Origin: Sulfurovum sp.
GTDB taxonomy: Bacteria > Campylobacterota > Campylobacteria > Campylobacterales > Sulfurovaceae
DNA length: 7,295 bases
Assembly: GCA_021159425.1 (NCBI GenBank)
Contig: JAGGRU010000277.1
Span: forward strand, 1 to 7,295
Direction of reading: 5' to 3'
The first letter of the stretch is position 1. Each line of letters opens with the position of its first letter. The translations under genes were made by a program, and so were the position numbers. The notes beneath the pieces are model-generated. The model saw nothing but the letters and a program-made list of their open reading frames with translations. It did no database searches and was not told where the DNA came from. Below, piece after piece: positions 1 to 6,727 of this stretch.

Positions 1-2608
1 CATCTTGTGGATGAATATAACATAGAGCTTCTGGAACTGCACGATATAGTTCAGGTACACGCATAGTCATAGTTCCTGAGTGCCAGTGTTCAAGTACACG
101 ACCTGTACATAACCATGTATCATAGTTAGCATCTGGAACTTCTGGTGGCTCCATATAAGGACGAGCAAAGATTTTAGCTTTATTTTTTAAAGCTTTTTTA
201 CCTCTTGATTTATCTGGACCTTTTAAATCACCTTGTAAAAGGTTTTTAGCTAGTGTTCCGTAGAATGCATGAGAATTACCTGATTCTTTAGTAGCTTTTG
301 CTGCATAAGGATCGTATTTAGCATTAAATCTCCACTGCGTTTCTTTACCATCAACAACTGGCCATTTAAGTCCACGAACTTTATGGTAAGTAGTAAATGG
401 AGCCAAGTCATGACCGTGACCGCGACCAAATGATGCATACTCTTCAAATAGGTACTCATGAATCATGAAACCGTAACCTTTGAAAACTTTACCATCAGAA
501 CCAACAACATTTCTGCTATCACCATTACACTCAGAGTTATCATAATCTTTTTGAGGGAATGATTCCATATCTACTTTGTAAGACTTAGCCTCTTTATTTG
601 CAAAAAGAATTTCATACATTGTAGTATCATCAGTATAACCCATTGCATGAGCAGCTTTTCTTACATCTGGAAGTGATTTGCCTCCACGAAGTGGTGCAGC
701 ACCCCATACATCTTTAACTGTAAATCTTTTTGAAAGCTCAATCCACTGCCATGTATCTGACATTGAATCACCAACTGGAAGTACTTGTTGTCTCCAATGT
801 TGTGTACGACGCTCAGCATTACCATAAGCACCCCATTTTTCATAAATCATAGCAGTTGGTAAGATAAGGTCAGAAACTTTAGCAGAGATACCTGGGTAAC
901 CATCAGAACAAACGATAAAGTTATCCATTTCACGAGCTGCTTTAATCCAGTGAGTTGCAGAAGCTGAATCTTGGTAAGGATTACAAACATTTACCCATGC
1001 AAACTTAACAACACCATCTTCAATATCACGGTGGATTTTCATAATGTGTTGATTACCTACAGGATTGATAGTTCCATTAGGAACTTTCCATCTATTTTCA
1101 GTAATTTTTCTATGCTTAGGATTTTTAACCATCATATCTGCTGGTAATCTGTGCGCAAATGTACCAACTTCACGAGCTGTACCACATGCTGAAGGCTGTC
1201 CAGTTAAAGAGAACGCTCCAGAACCTGGTCTAGCTTGTTTATTTAGCATAAAGTGAACATTGTAAGAAAGTGTATTTACCCAAGTACCACGTGTATGTTG
1301 ATTCATACCCATTGTCCAGAATGAAACGACTTTTCTTCCTTTTTCAATGTAAAGATCTGCAAGACCCTGAAGTTTTTTCTTAAACTCTTCAATGTCTTCA
1401 TTTGGATCACCTTTAGTGATTTTAGCTGTATACTCTAATGTATATGGCTCTAAAGATTTTTTGTAATCATCAAAAGAGATGTGCCAGTGTTTAAGTGTAC
1501 CTGGGTTATGTTTCATTTCATCACCCTCTTTGTAACCGTATGGCTCAAGTGAAGGACCCTCTTTGGCAGAAACAGTAGTTTTCATCTCTTTATCGATGAT
1601 TTCCATTTCAAGTTTAGTATATTTACCGGCTGAACCATCTGCATTCACAGGAGTGATTGATTTTTCGCCTGCTCTTCTTAGACCGTAACCAATGTTTACC
1701 GGTCCAGCTGTAAAGACGATGTTTTTCTTAACAAAATCCCAATCAATGATTTTTTCTGCTTCGTCTCTCGTTACAATTTCACGTGCAATATAGTTCCATA
1801 ATGCAAGGTCAGTATTTGGAGAGAAAATAATGTTGATATCACCAATATCACACGTTCTGTGTGTATATGTCTGAATATTAACAATTTTTACTTTGTCCGG
1901 GTTAGATAGTTTTCTATCTGAAACTCTTGACCAAAGAATTGGGTGCATCTCTGCCATGTTTGAACCCCAGGTAACGATAGTATCTGTGATTTCGATATCA
2001 TCATAACAACCTGACGGCTCATCCACACCAAATGTCTGGTAGAAACCAACAACCGCAGATGCCATACAGTGTCTAGCATTCGGATCGATAGCATTTGAAC
2101 GGAATCCACCCTTCATCATTTTCTGAGCTGCGTACCCTTCCATAACGGTATATTGACCAGATGCAAATACTGCAACAGACTCTGGTCCAGCATGCTTCAA
2201 CGCTTTTTTCGCATGTTTTTCCATCTCATCAAAAGCACGTTTCCAACTTACAGGTTTAAATTTACCTTTTTTATCGAATTCACCTTTGTCGTCCATTCTC
2301 AGTAGTGGTGTTTTAAGTCTATCCGCACCATACATGATCTTCGCATTAAAGTAACCCTTAATACAGTTTAGTCCTCTGTTTACAGGAGCTGCAGGGTCAC
2401 CCTTAACCGCTACAATTTTACCTTCTTTAGTTGCAAGCATGATCCCACAACCCGTACCACAGAAACGACAAGCTGCCTTATCCCATCTCCAATCTTTCTG
2501 CGCATCAGTTGCTGCTGCATTAAGATTGGCCGGAACGGCAATTCCTACTGCAGATGCTGCAGATGCTGCTGCTGCAGATTTTAGAAATTCTCTTCTATTT
2601 AAAGCCAT
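1..2608 (-). CDS. napA: Periplasmic nitrate reductase, catalytic subunit NapA (3' end cut off by window edge)
   Basis: NapA reduces nitrate to nitrite in the periplasm at a Mo-bis-MGD centre, fed with electrons through one [4Fe-4S] cluster. The protein starts [10 protein letters not shown], a twin-arginine (Tat) signal with RREFLK at residues 5-10, followed by an Ala/Ser-rich hydrophobic stretch and a possible cleavage site near residue 33. Cluster cysteines are C47, C50, C54 and C82 (CRFCGTGC, then LNCIKG). C181 in the NARHCMAS motif is the expected molybdenum ligand. Later family motifs such as [10 protein letters not shown] and [13 protein letters not shown] are present. A charged segment at about residues 335-400 fits the longer epsilonproteobacterial form (from memory about 925-940 residues) rather than the E. 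coli form of about 830. 869 codons are visible, ending in [12 protein letters not shown] at the edge, so the last 60-70 residues are missing. The ATG is preceded by AAGGAAG. The gene has its own FNR-type promoter; in this group napA usually leads napGHBFLD, which would lie to the left. No frameshift was seen where I checked the frame. Confidence 0.97.
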   Translation of the reverse strand, partial: MALNRREFLKSAAAASAASAVGIAVPANLNAAATDAQKDWRWDKAACRFCGTGCGIMLATKEGKIVAVKGDPAAPVNRGLNCIKGYFNAKIMYGADRLKTPLLRMDDKGEFDKKGKFKPVSWKRAFDEMEKHAKKALKHAGPESVAVFASGQYTVMEGYAAQKMMKGGFRSNAIDPNARHCMASAVVGFYQTFGVDEPSGCYDDIEITDTIVTWGSNMAEMHPILWSRVSDRKLSNPDKVKIVNIQTYTHRTCDIGDINIIFSPNTDLALWNYIAREIVTRDEAEKIIDWDFVKKNIVFTAGPVNIGYGLRRAGEKSITPVNADGSAGKYTKLEMEIIDKEMKTTVSAKEGPSLEPYGYKEGDEMKHNPGTLKHWHISFDDYKKSLEPYTLEYTAKITKGDPNEDIEEFKKKLQGLADLYIEKGRKVVSFWTMGMNQHTRGTWVNTLSYNVHFMLNKQARPGSGAFSLTGQPSACGTAREVGTFAHRLPADMMVKNPKHRKITENRWKVPNGTINPVGNQHIMKIHRDIEDGVVKFAWVNVCNPYQDSASATHWIKAAREMDNFIVCSDGYPGISAKVSDLILPTAMIYEKWGAYGNAERRTQHWRQQVLPVGDSMSDTWQWIELSKRFTVKDVWGAAPLRGGKSLPDVRKAAHAMGYTDDTTMYEILFANKEAKSYKVDMESFPQKDYDNSECNGDSRNVVGSDGKVFKGYGFMIHEYLFEEYASFGRGHGHDLAPFTTYHKVRGLKWPVVDGKETQWRFNAKYDPYAAKATKESGNSHAFYGTLAKNLLQGDLKGPDKSRGKKALKNKAKIFARPYMEPPEVPDANYDTWLCTGRVLEHWHSGTMTMRVPELYRAVPEALCYIHPQD

Positions 2609-2656
2609 ATTACTTCCTTTGTAAATTGATTTTATAGTTATATACTACATATAACA

Positions 2657-2707
2657 ACATATATAGTTTAGCATAGTGAGGTCAATAGAAAAGATGATAC
2701 ATATCAA
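2657..2707 (-). promoter_or_regulatory. napA promoter with FNR/DNR-type box
   Basis: On the minus strand positions 2707-2694 read TTGAT-ATGT-ATCAT, one base off the FNR consensus TTGAT-N4-ATCAA. Thirty-three bases downstream, centre to centre, is an extended -10, TGC-TAAACT (2673-2665). This is close to the spacing of a class II activated promoter, where the box replaces the -35. It would give a leader of about 50 bases. An alternative is a conventional promoter, TTGACC (2685-2680) with TATATG (2663-2658). Anaerobic or NO-dependent activation is inferred. Confidence 0.65.
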
Positions 2708-2718
2708 TAAAAGTAAAT

Positions 2719-2749
2719 AATGTTATAAATTGCACAAATGCGTAACATT
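2719..2749. promoter_or_regulatory. Interrupted palindrome upstream of the napA FNR-type box
   Basis: AATGTTA (2719-2725) and TAACATT (2743-2749) are perfect 7-base inverted arms separated by 17 bases. The centre lies 33-34 bases upstream of the FNR-type box, so at about -75 for the proposed napA start. It could be a second regulator site, but in DNA this AT-rich a 7-base arm match could be chance. Confidence 0.25.
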
Positions 2750-2822
2750 TTAAATTGGAGTGAAAAAGTCTTAGATAAGTTATAAGAATGAAGTAGTAAA
2801 AATGATTTAATTATGTTGATGA

Positions 2823-2887
2823 AATTAGGAGTTAAGGACTCCTAATTAGGAACCTTAAACTTGTTTAAGGCTAAGTTCGAGGTTCCT
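2823..2887 (-). terminator. Cluster of overlapping hairpins after the DUF59 gene, probable terminator
   Basis: The region starts four bases past the DUF59 stop codon. AGGAACC (2848-2854) can pair with GGTTCCT (2881-2887). CCTTAAAC (2853-2860) can pair with GTTTAAGG (2863-2870). The best stem is AATTAGGAGT/ACTCCTAATT (2823-2832 with 2838-2847), 10 perfect pairs with a 5-base loop. In the minus-strand transcript this last hairpin is followed by only a short T run, so as an intrinsic terminator it is weak. Its place at the end of the three-gene unit and before napA supports a termination or 3'-end protection role. Confidence 0.55.
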
Positions 2888-2890
2888 GTC

Positions 2891-3202
2891 TTACATACCA
2901 GCTAAAGCATTTTTGACGTTATCGTCTGCCATAGAAATATTCCATGCCGGCTCCCAAACCACTTCTACTTCAATCGCACCGACATCTTCAATTCTCTCTA
3001 CTGCTTCATAGACCCATTGTTTGATCATTTGATGCAGAGGACATCCTTGCGTAGAGAGTGTCATGATCACATGCACATCACATGTCTCCTCAGAGATGAT
3101 CGCATCATAAATAAGCCCCATCTCTACCAAATTAAATCCTACTTCGGGGTCAATGACCGTGGCGATCGCATCAAATACATTTTCTTTTGAAATACTACAC
3201 AT
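2891..3202 (-). CDS. DUF59 (MIP18/PaaD/SufT-like) iron-sulfur assembly protein
   Basis: The 103-residue protein is a single DUF59 domain, of normal length for the family. It shows the DPEVGFNLVEMGLIYD motif at residues 18-33, the MTLSTQGCPLH motif with the conserved C54, and a conserved VWEPAW near residues 82-87. Relatives (SufT, PaaD, MIP18/CIA2) help mature or deliver Fe-S clusters in the cytoplasm. There is no signal peptide or membrane segment. AAAGGAA lies in the 10-20 bases upstream of the ATG. It is the last gene of the unit, 61 bases downstream of the membrane protein gene, with a REP-like palindrome in the gap. A role in maturing a metal cofactor of a denitrification enzyme is an inference from context; which target it serves cannot be told from sequence. 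Confidence 0.88.
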   Translation of the reverse strand: MCSISKENVFDAIATVIDPEVGFNLVEMGLIYDAIISEETCDVHVIMTLSTQGCPLHQMIKQWVYEAVERIEDVGAIEVEVVWEPAWNISMADDNVKNALAGM

Positions 3203-3231
3203 TTTTATTTTCCTTTAAAATTAAAACTATT

Positions 3232-3251
3232 GGTCGGTGAACCGACCCTAC
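3232..3251 (-). repeat. REP-like palindrome, copy A (single), between two genes of one operon
   Basis: On the minus strand this reads GTAG followed by GGTCGGT-TC-ACCGACC, a 7-pair stem with a 2-base gap at its centre. A 22-base block here (3231-3252) is repeated exactly, in reverse orientation, at 6657-6678. A GTAG head on one side of a small palindrome is the known layout of RAYT-associated REP elements. It lies in the gap between the membrane protein gene and the DUF59 gene, where such hairpins can protect the upstream message from 3' decay or lower downstream expression. No T run follows, so it is unlikely to be a standard terminator. Confidence 0.75.
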
Positions 3252-3263
3252 GAAATAAAATAT

Positions 3264-4499
3264 CTATTCTCCGTACGCCAACATCTTCTTCATGGTGATA
3301 TACAAAAATATAGCTCCGGTAAACATAAAACTTCCACCTGCTTTAAAGAGTACATCAGATTCAAAGAGCAATCCAAAACCACCCAATATCACACCTGAAA
3401 CAGTAAACCAAAACATCAAATTTGCACCCTCTTTTGAGTACATTTCATGAAGCATCGGAACCTTCTCTTTACCAACCAATGGTGCAAAACGTTCAAACCA
3501 AACCAGGAATGGCACTATTTTATAGAGATGCCCTGTAATGAAGGAAGATATAAAACCTAACAGTATAAACCATACCGAAGCATGAAGCATACTCTCAATA
3601 TCTGTTATAAAATAGAGCAATCCCAGTATAATTGAAAGTATCAATGAAACAAAAGCAAAGATCATCGACTTTGCCCAGACATCCACCTCTTTACGTACGG
3701 TCAATTTTGCAATGATGTAAATTTGCCACATATAGAAAAATATCCCTATCGTATTGATCGCATACCCTATCATCATCAGCCATTCCTGAGCTATAAGTGC
3801 ACCTATGAAAACAATACCTACACCCGTAATGACCAATTTAAATGCTCTATTGATGGCGGTTTCATCAAAACCGTGTGCCAGGGAGAACATGGGAATAAGA
3901 ATTAAAGACAATCCTATGATCGTTAAGATCACATACCCGCCAAGTACTGCATACACATGAGCTTTAAGCATAAGTGAAACGTTAATACCAAGATCACCGC
4001 TTAAACCTAAAGCGATTGCAAAACCGGTAAGAATACCAAGCAGTAAATATCCATTACTCCATGCAACAGTATCGACTGTCAGTGTTCTGATCTTTGTTTT
4101 TTTGAGAGTAGCAATATTTTCAGCGGCAAAAATAAGCATACCTATAAGCACCAAAAGACCTCCATAGGGTAAAAGTACCGGCATGAGCCAAAACCCTGCA
4201 ACCATTACAACTGCACCTATACCAAGAAGTGGCAGTATGACATAATAAACATCCACCACCACATGCCCTGATTCAAGTACCACAGGGATGAGCTGTGCCA
4301 TAGCACCAAAAATGATCATCATCACAAAGCCCAGCAAAAAGAGGTGAACCCATCCTGCTACATCCATTTGCTGATAGCTAAATGTAGGCTCAAAGAACAA
4401 CAATGCCAGCATAGAAAGGAGGTAAAAGGTCACCCCATATTTAAAAAATGGAGCGATAAGTTTAAGAGGGGGAGCAAAATCACTTGTTATAGAGTTCAT
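3264..4499 (-). CDS. 12-helix membrane protein with heme-copper oxidase subunit I / NnrS-like fold
   Basis: The 411-residue protein is almost wholly hydrophobic, with about 12 predicted membrane helices. A pattern G-x7-G-x6-P occurs three times: G57/G65/P72, G188/G196/P203 and G315/G323/P330. These fall in helices 2, 6 and 10, about 130 residues apart, which matches the threefold pseudosymmetry of heme-copper oxidase subunit I. The first copy has a His five residues before the Gly (H52), as I recall for CcoN and NnrS. Other histidines are H79, H181, H209, H306, H324 and H351. Helix 7 has no His pair, and W310 and S308 sit where CcoN-type proteins carry heme-ligand histidines in helix 10. A working oxidase or NO reductase centre is therefore unlikely; heme or copper binding remains possible. 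NnrS relatives protect cells against nitric oxide stress. Translation looks coupled to the previous gene: the start codon overlaps its stop (TAATG) and I see no good ribosome site. Exact function is unknown. Confidence 0.8.
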   Translation of the reverse strand: MNSITSDFAPPLKLIAPFFKYGVTFYLLSMLALLFFEPTFSYQQMDVAGWVHLFLLGFVMMIIFGAMAQLIPVVLESGHVVVDVYYVILPLLGIGAVVMVAGFWLMPVLLPYGGLLVLIGMLIFAAENIATLKKTKIRTLTVDTVAWSNGYLLLGILTGFAIALGLSGDLGINVSLMLKAHVYAVLGGYVILTIIGLSLILIPMFSLAHGFDETAINRAFKLVITGVGIVFIGALIAQEWLMMIGYAINTIGIFFYMWQIYIIAKLTVRKEVDVWAKSMIFAFVSLILSIILGLLYFITDIESMLHASVWFILLGFISSFITGHLYKIVPFLVWFERFAPLVGKEKVPMLHEMYSKEGANLMFWFTVSGVILGGFGLLFESDVLFKAGGSFMFTGAIFLYITMKKMLAYGE

Positions 4500-4840
4500 T
4501 AACCGTCACAATGAGTTGCATTAAGATCTGCTTTTTTACTCTCTTCATCTTTATAAGAAAAAATAAGTTTCACACGACCATCATCAAGCTTTTCTTCATC
4601 AATATTATAATTTTCACCTATTTTCGCAATTAATCCACCAGGACTTTTATGATTGATCATTACTACTTTTTTATTTGGAGCATCAAGCAGTTTTAGTCCT
4701 GCCATTGCATTTACCATTGGATCCGGTGGTCCGCATTTTGAAGTGTCAAATTCAAAAACCTGATCTTCTCCATCCTTGTATGTAAAAAATGGGACATTTG
4801 CTCCCTCAACTTCTATTGCTTCTTTGTATAATTCAGACAT
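4499..4840 (-). CDS. Small DUF2249/TusA-like protein, first gene of the three-gene unit
   Basis: The 113-residue protein is soluble, without signal or membrane segment. Residues 29-71 (FEFDTSKCGPPDPMVNAMAG through the MINHKSPGGLIAKI segment) follow the pattern of the DUF2249/SirA-TusA fold: a beta strand, a Cys- and Pro-containing turn (C36, P38, P39, P41), a helix, then a strand and a second helix. C36 is placed like the active cysteine of TusA; a second Cys, C111, is near the C-terminus (HCDG). DUF2249 proteins often sit next to NO and denitrification genes (nor, nnrS, hemerythrin), which fits this place. The biochemical role is not established. AGGAGA lies 4 bases before the ATG. An FNR-type promoter lies directly upstream. 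The assignment rests on motif shape only, so a remote family is possible. Confidence 0.75.
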   Translation of the reverse strand: MSELYKEAIEVEGANVPFFTYKDGEDQVFEFDTSKCGPPDPMVNAMAGLKLLDAPNKKVVMINHKSPGGLIAKIGENYNIDEEKLDDGRVKLIFSYKDEESKKADLNATHCDG

Positions 4841-4864
4841 AAACTCTCCTATTTAGTTTTTACT

Positions 4865-4906
4865 ATTGTAATGACTTATATTTAAGATAACCTTGATTTA
4901 TATCAA
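4865..4906 (-). promoter_or_regulatory. FNR/DNR-type promoter of the DUF2249-membrane protein-DUF59 unit
   Basis: Positions 4893-4906 read TTGAT-TTAT-ATCAA, a perfect FNR consensus. On the minus strand TACAAT (4870-4865) is centred exactly 32 bases downstream of the box centre, the spacing of a class II FNR promoter with the box near -41.5. Transcription would begin near 4858, leaving a leader of under 20 bases. No terminator is visible after sirC, so readthrough from that gene could add to this promoter. Confidence 0.8.
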
Positions 4907-4935
4907 GTTTATGTCAAATTCTGCCAAATCCTTAT

Positions 4936-5505
4936 TTATGATTTAAAATGTTTCTTGAAATATTCTTCTACCAACTCATCAAAATACTTCATTCTCTCTT
5001 TCCCTTTAGGCATCTCTGAACGCAGTGCTTTCATCTTTTGTAAAAACTCACCCACAGAATCCGGAATGATCTTTTCAAAATGACGACGTATCTGCTTTGC
5101 AAATGCCGGTGAAGCACCTCCTGTAGAAAATGCAATGGTCAGATCTCCCTTTTGTACATAAGAAGGAAAGATAAAATCACAATAATCTGTATTATCCACA
5201 GAATTTACAAGTATTCTGCTTCCTCTGGACTCTTCATAGATGGCTTTATGAAGCTCCACTGTATCTGTGGCAACAATGACAATATCAAAGCCTTGTATAT
5301 CCCCTGCATTATAAGCTCTTTGATGAAGTGCAAGTTTATACTTGTCAATGATATTTTGAGCTTCATCTTCTACTCTAAGTGCTATAACTGTTATTTGTGT
5401 CGTAAAATCTACAAGTTTTTCCAGCTTTTCTGTAGCAATATAGCCACCACCTACCACTAAAACCTTAAGATTTTTCATATCCATATACATGGGGAAAAAA
5501 GACAT
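4936..5505 (-). CDS. sirC: Precorrin-2 dehydrogenase (siroheme synthase, SirC/CysG N-terminal type)
   Basis: This cytoplasmic NAD-dependent enzyme oxidises precorrin-2 to sirohydrochlorin; some relatives (Met8p, CysG) also insert iron to give siroheme. The 189 residues fit the single-domain form without the uroporphyrinogen methyltransferase half of CysG. Visible marks are the dinucleotide-binding VLVVGGGYIATEK at 15-27, a strand DIVIVATD at 74-81, VNSVDNTDYCDFIFP at 100-114, and STGGASPAFA at 127-136. D104 in the NSVD motif matches, from memory, the catalytic Asp of CysG. The ATG is preceded by AAGGG five bases upstream; Met codons 6, 8 and 10 are alternatives without as good a site. It is divergent from nirDL, which uses siroheme as substrate, so the two likely act in sequence towards heme d1. 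Whether it also chelates iron cannot be read from sequence. Confidence 0.92.
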   Translation of the reverse strand: MSFFPMYMDMKNLKVLVVGGGYIATEKLEKLVDFTTQITVIALRVEDEAQNIIDKYKLALHQRAYNAGDIQGFDIVIVATDTVELHKAIYEESRGSRILVNSVDNTDYCDFIFPSYVQKGDLTIAFSTGGASPAFAKQIRRHFEKIIPDSVGEFLQKMKALRSEMPKGKERMKYFDELVEEYFKKHFKS

Positions 5506-5544
5506 ATGTACCCTTTTGTCAATTGTTATTCATAATTTAACGAA

Positions 5545-5575
5545 AGTTTAGCATAATTGCTTTGATGTGTATCAA
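5545..5575 (-). promoter_or_regulatory. Candidate sirC promoter overlapping the FNR-type box
   Basis: On the minus strand an extended -10, TGC-TAAACT (5553-5545), lies 40 bases before the sirC start. The same 11-base word TATGCTAAACT occurs in the napA promoter (2675-2665). Here the box centre is only 21 bases from the -10 centre, so a bound FNR-type protein would cover the -35 region. That geometry suggests blocking rather than activation, but the -10 call is based on a short AT-rich word. Confidence 0.35.
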
Positions 5576-5603
5576 TCTTTGATAGACTGTTATTAAATAT
5601 AAT
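5562..5603 (+). promoter_or_regulatory. FNR/DNR-type promoter of nirDL
   Basis: Positions 5562-5575 read TTGAT-GTGT-ATCAA, a perfect FNR consensus. A perfect TATAAT at 5598-5603 is centred exactly 32 bases downstream of the box centre. This is the textbook class II layout, with the start of transcription expected near 5610 and a leader of about 36 bases. GGAG at 5633-5636 serves as ribosome site for the ATG at 5647. Confidence 0.85.
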
Positions 5604-5646
5604 CACAAAAAATTATACATTAAAACTAAATTGGAGCACCCTAATA

Positions 5647-6642
5647 ATGGAAAATGAACTACTCTTTGAAATGCAAAATGCCTTTCCTATGATAGAAAGA
5701 CCTTTTAAAGCTGTGGCTGAAAAACTGAACTCTACGGAAGAAGAGGTAATAAGCCTTGTACATAAACTAAAAAATGAAAAGATCATCAGACAAACTTCTG
5801 CGATCTTTGATACAAAGAGATTAGGTTACAAATCTTCGCTTGTTGCATTTAAAGTAGATGAAGACAAAATAGACCAAGCCGCCGAGATCATCAATTCCCA
5901 TCCGGGAGTGAGTCATAATTACCTTAGAAATCATGAATACAACATTTGGTTCACGATGGCAGTTGCACCGGACTCCAAGTTAGGTTTGGAAAAAACCATT
6001 GAAATCCTTAAAGAGCGTACAGGTGCAAAGGATGCCATCATCCTCCCTACACTTAAAATGTTCAAAATTTCTGTAAAAATGGATACCACCGGGAAAAGAG
6101 CCAAAAAAGAGAAGGTCAAAAAACTGGCACATAAAGAGATAGAGCTTACACCTCAGCACATAGCAGTTATTAAAGAATTGCAAAAAGATATTTCTGTAGT
6201 TAAAGAACCATTTAAAGAAGCAGCAGAAAAACTTGGTCTCAGCTATGATAAATTTTTTGAAATAGCCAATGAACTGAAAGAGTCAGGTGTCATGAGACGT
6301 TTTGCCACGATCCTTAATCACAGAAAAGCCGGTTTTGGTGCCAATGCCATGTCTGTCTGGGCAGTTCCGGAAGAGAAAGGGGAAGAGATAGGTAGAGAGA
6401 TGGCAGAATTCTCCGCTGTCAGCCACTGCTACCTAAGACCAAGTTACCCGAACTGGCCCTATAACCTTTTTGCTATGGTACACGCCAAAACCCAAGAAGA
6501 ATGCGATACGCTTATTGAGGAGATGGCAAAAGAGAGTGGCTTGACAGAATATGGGAAACTCTATTCAACAGTTGAATTTAAAAAGCAAAGACTTGTTTAT
6601 TTTGATAATGCGTTTGAGGCATGGGAAAAAGAAGTTCTTTAG
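5647..6642 (+). CDS. nirDL: Fused siroheme decarboxylase NirDL (heme d1 synthesis)
   Basis: Siroheme decarboxylase removes two acetate carboxyl groups from siroheme to give 12,18-didecarboxysiroheme, an intermediate of heme d1 in denitrifiers (and of heme b in the AhbAB route). The 331-residue protein is two Lrp/AsnC-like units in tandem. Each has a winged-helix part (about residues 10-50 and 180-220) and a RAM-like part. The first carries SHNYLRNHEYNIWFTM (H90, H96), typical of NirD/AhbA. The second carries SHCYLRPSYPNWPYNLFAM (H260), typical of NirL/AhbB. A lysine-rich linker around 152-166 joins them. These His-containing motifs separate decarboxylases from true AsnC regulators, so DNA binding is not expected. 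The NirDL fusion plus the FNR-type promoter and nearby napA favour heme d1 over the AhbAB route, but nirS, nirJ, nirF and nirN are not in the window. Confidence 0.93.
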   Translation: MENELLFEMQNAFPMIERPFKAVAEKLNSTEEEVISLVHKLKNEKIIRQTSAIFDTKRLGYKSSLVAFKVDEDKIDQAAEIINSHPGVSHNYLRNHEYNIWFTMAVAPDSKLGLEKTIEILKERTGAKDAIILPTLKMFKISVKMDTTGKRAKKEKVKKLAHKEIELTPQHIAVIKELQKDISVVKEPFKEAAEKLGLSYDKFFEIANELKESGVMRRFATILNHRKAGFGANAMSVWAVPEEKGEEIGREMAEFSAVSHCYLRPSYPNWPYNLFAMVHAKTQEECDTLIEEMAKESGLTEYGKLYSTVEFKKQRLVYFDNAFEAWEKEVL

Positions 6643-6657
6643 AATTATAGTGCTTCC

Positions 6658-6727
6658 GTAGGGTCGGTTCACCGACCACAAGAGTTATATACTTAATAGG
6701 ATCAATTGGTCGGTAAACCGACCCTAC
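6658..6727. repeat. Inverted pair of REP-like palindromes (REPIN/BIME-like element)
   Basis: Copy B (6658-6677) reads GTAG then GGTCGGT-TC-ACCGACC. Copy C (6708-6727) is the same unit inverted, with one base changed in the central gap (loop AA instead of GA on the plus strand). The GTAG heads face outwards and 30 bases separate the copies. The pair can form two small hairpins or one long one. It fills the space between convergent nirDL and the Crp/Fnr gene and may end or stabilise both messages. Copy C includes the TAG stop codon of the regulator gene, supplied by its GTAG head. Confidence 0.82.

Noticed and set aside
1065..1256. Plus-strand open frame inside napA
   Set aside because: It lies antisense to a continuous, motif-rich napA frame and has no recognisable domain; the same holds for the short frames at 250-459, 661-843, 1888-2109 and 2439-2624.
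2548..2577. Apparent GCT/GCA triplet repeat
   Set aside because: It is the Ala/Ser-rich hydrophobic core of the NapA Tat signal peptide, which gives repeated GCA and TCT codons; not a microsatellite of its own.
2738..2785. A 15-codon open frame (starting MRNILNW) upstream of napA on the plus strand
   Set aside because: No ribosome site, very short, and it runs through a region better explained as promoter DNA.
5152..5460. 102-codon plus-strand open frame within sirC
   Set aside because: It is antisense to sirC, which has full family motifs. The translation is Cys/Ile/Tyr-rich without domain character.
5931..6183. Two minus-strand open frames within nirDL
   Set aside because: They are shadows of the conserved NirDL coding sequence and show no domain or credible ribosome site.
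5647..6642. Annotation as an AsnC/Lrp transcription regulator
   Set aside because: The duplicated structure with HNYLR and SHCYLRP...WPYNLF motifs is specific to siroheme decarboxylases.
6658..6727. The palindromes read as ordinary intrinsic terminators or as a CRISPR fragment
   Set aside because: No T run follows either hairpin, and there are only two inverted units with one spacer, while a matching third copy is far away. The GTAG heads fit REP elements better.
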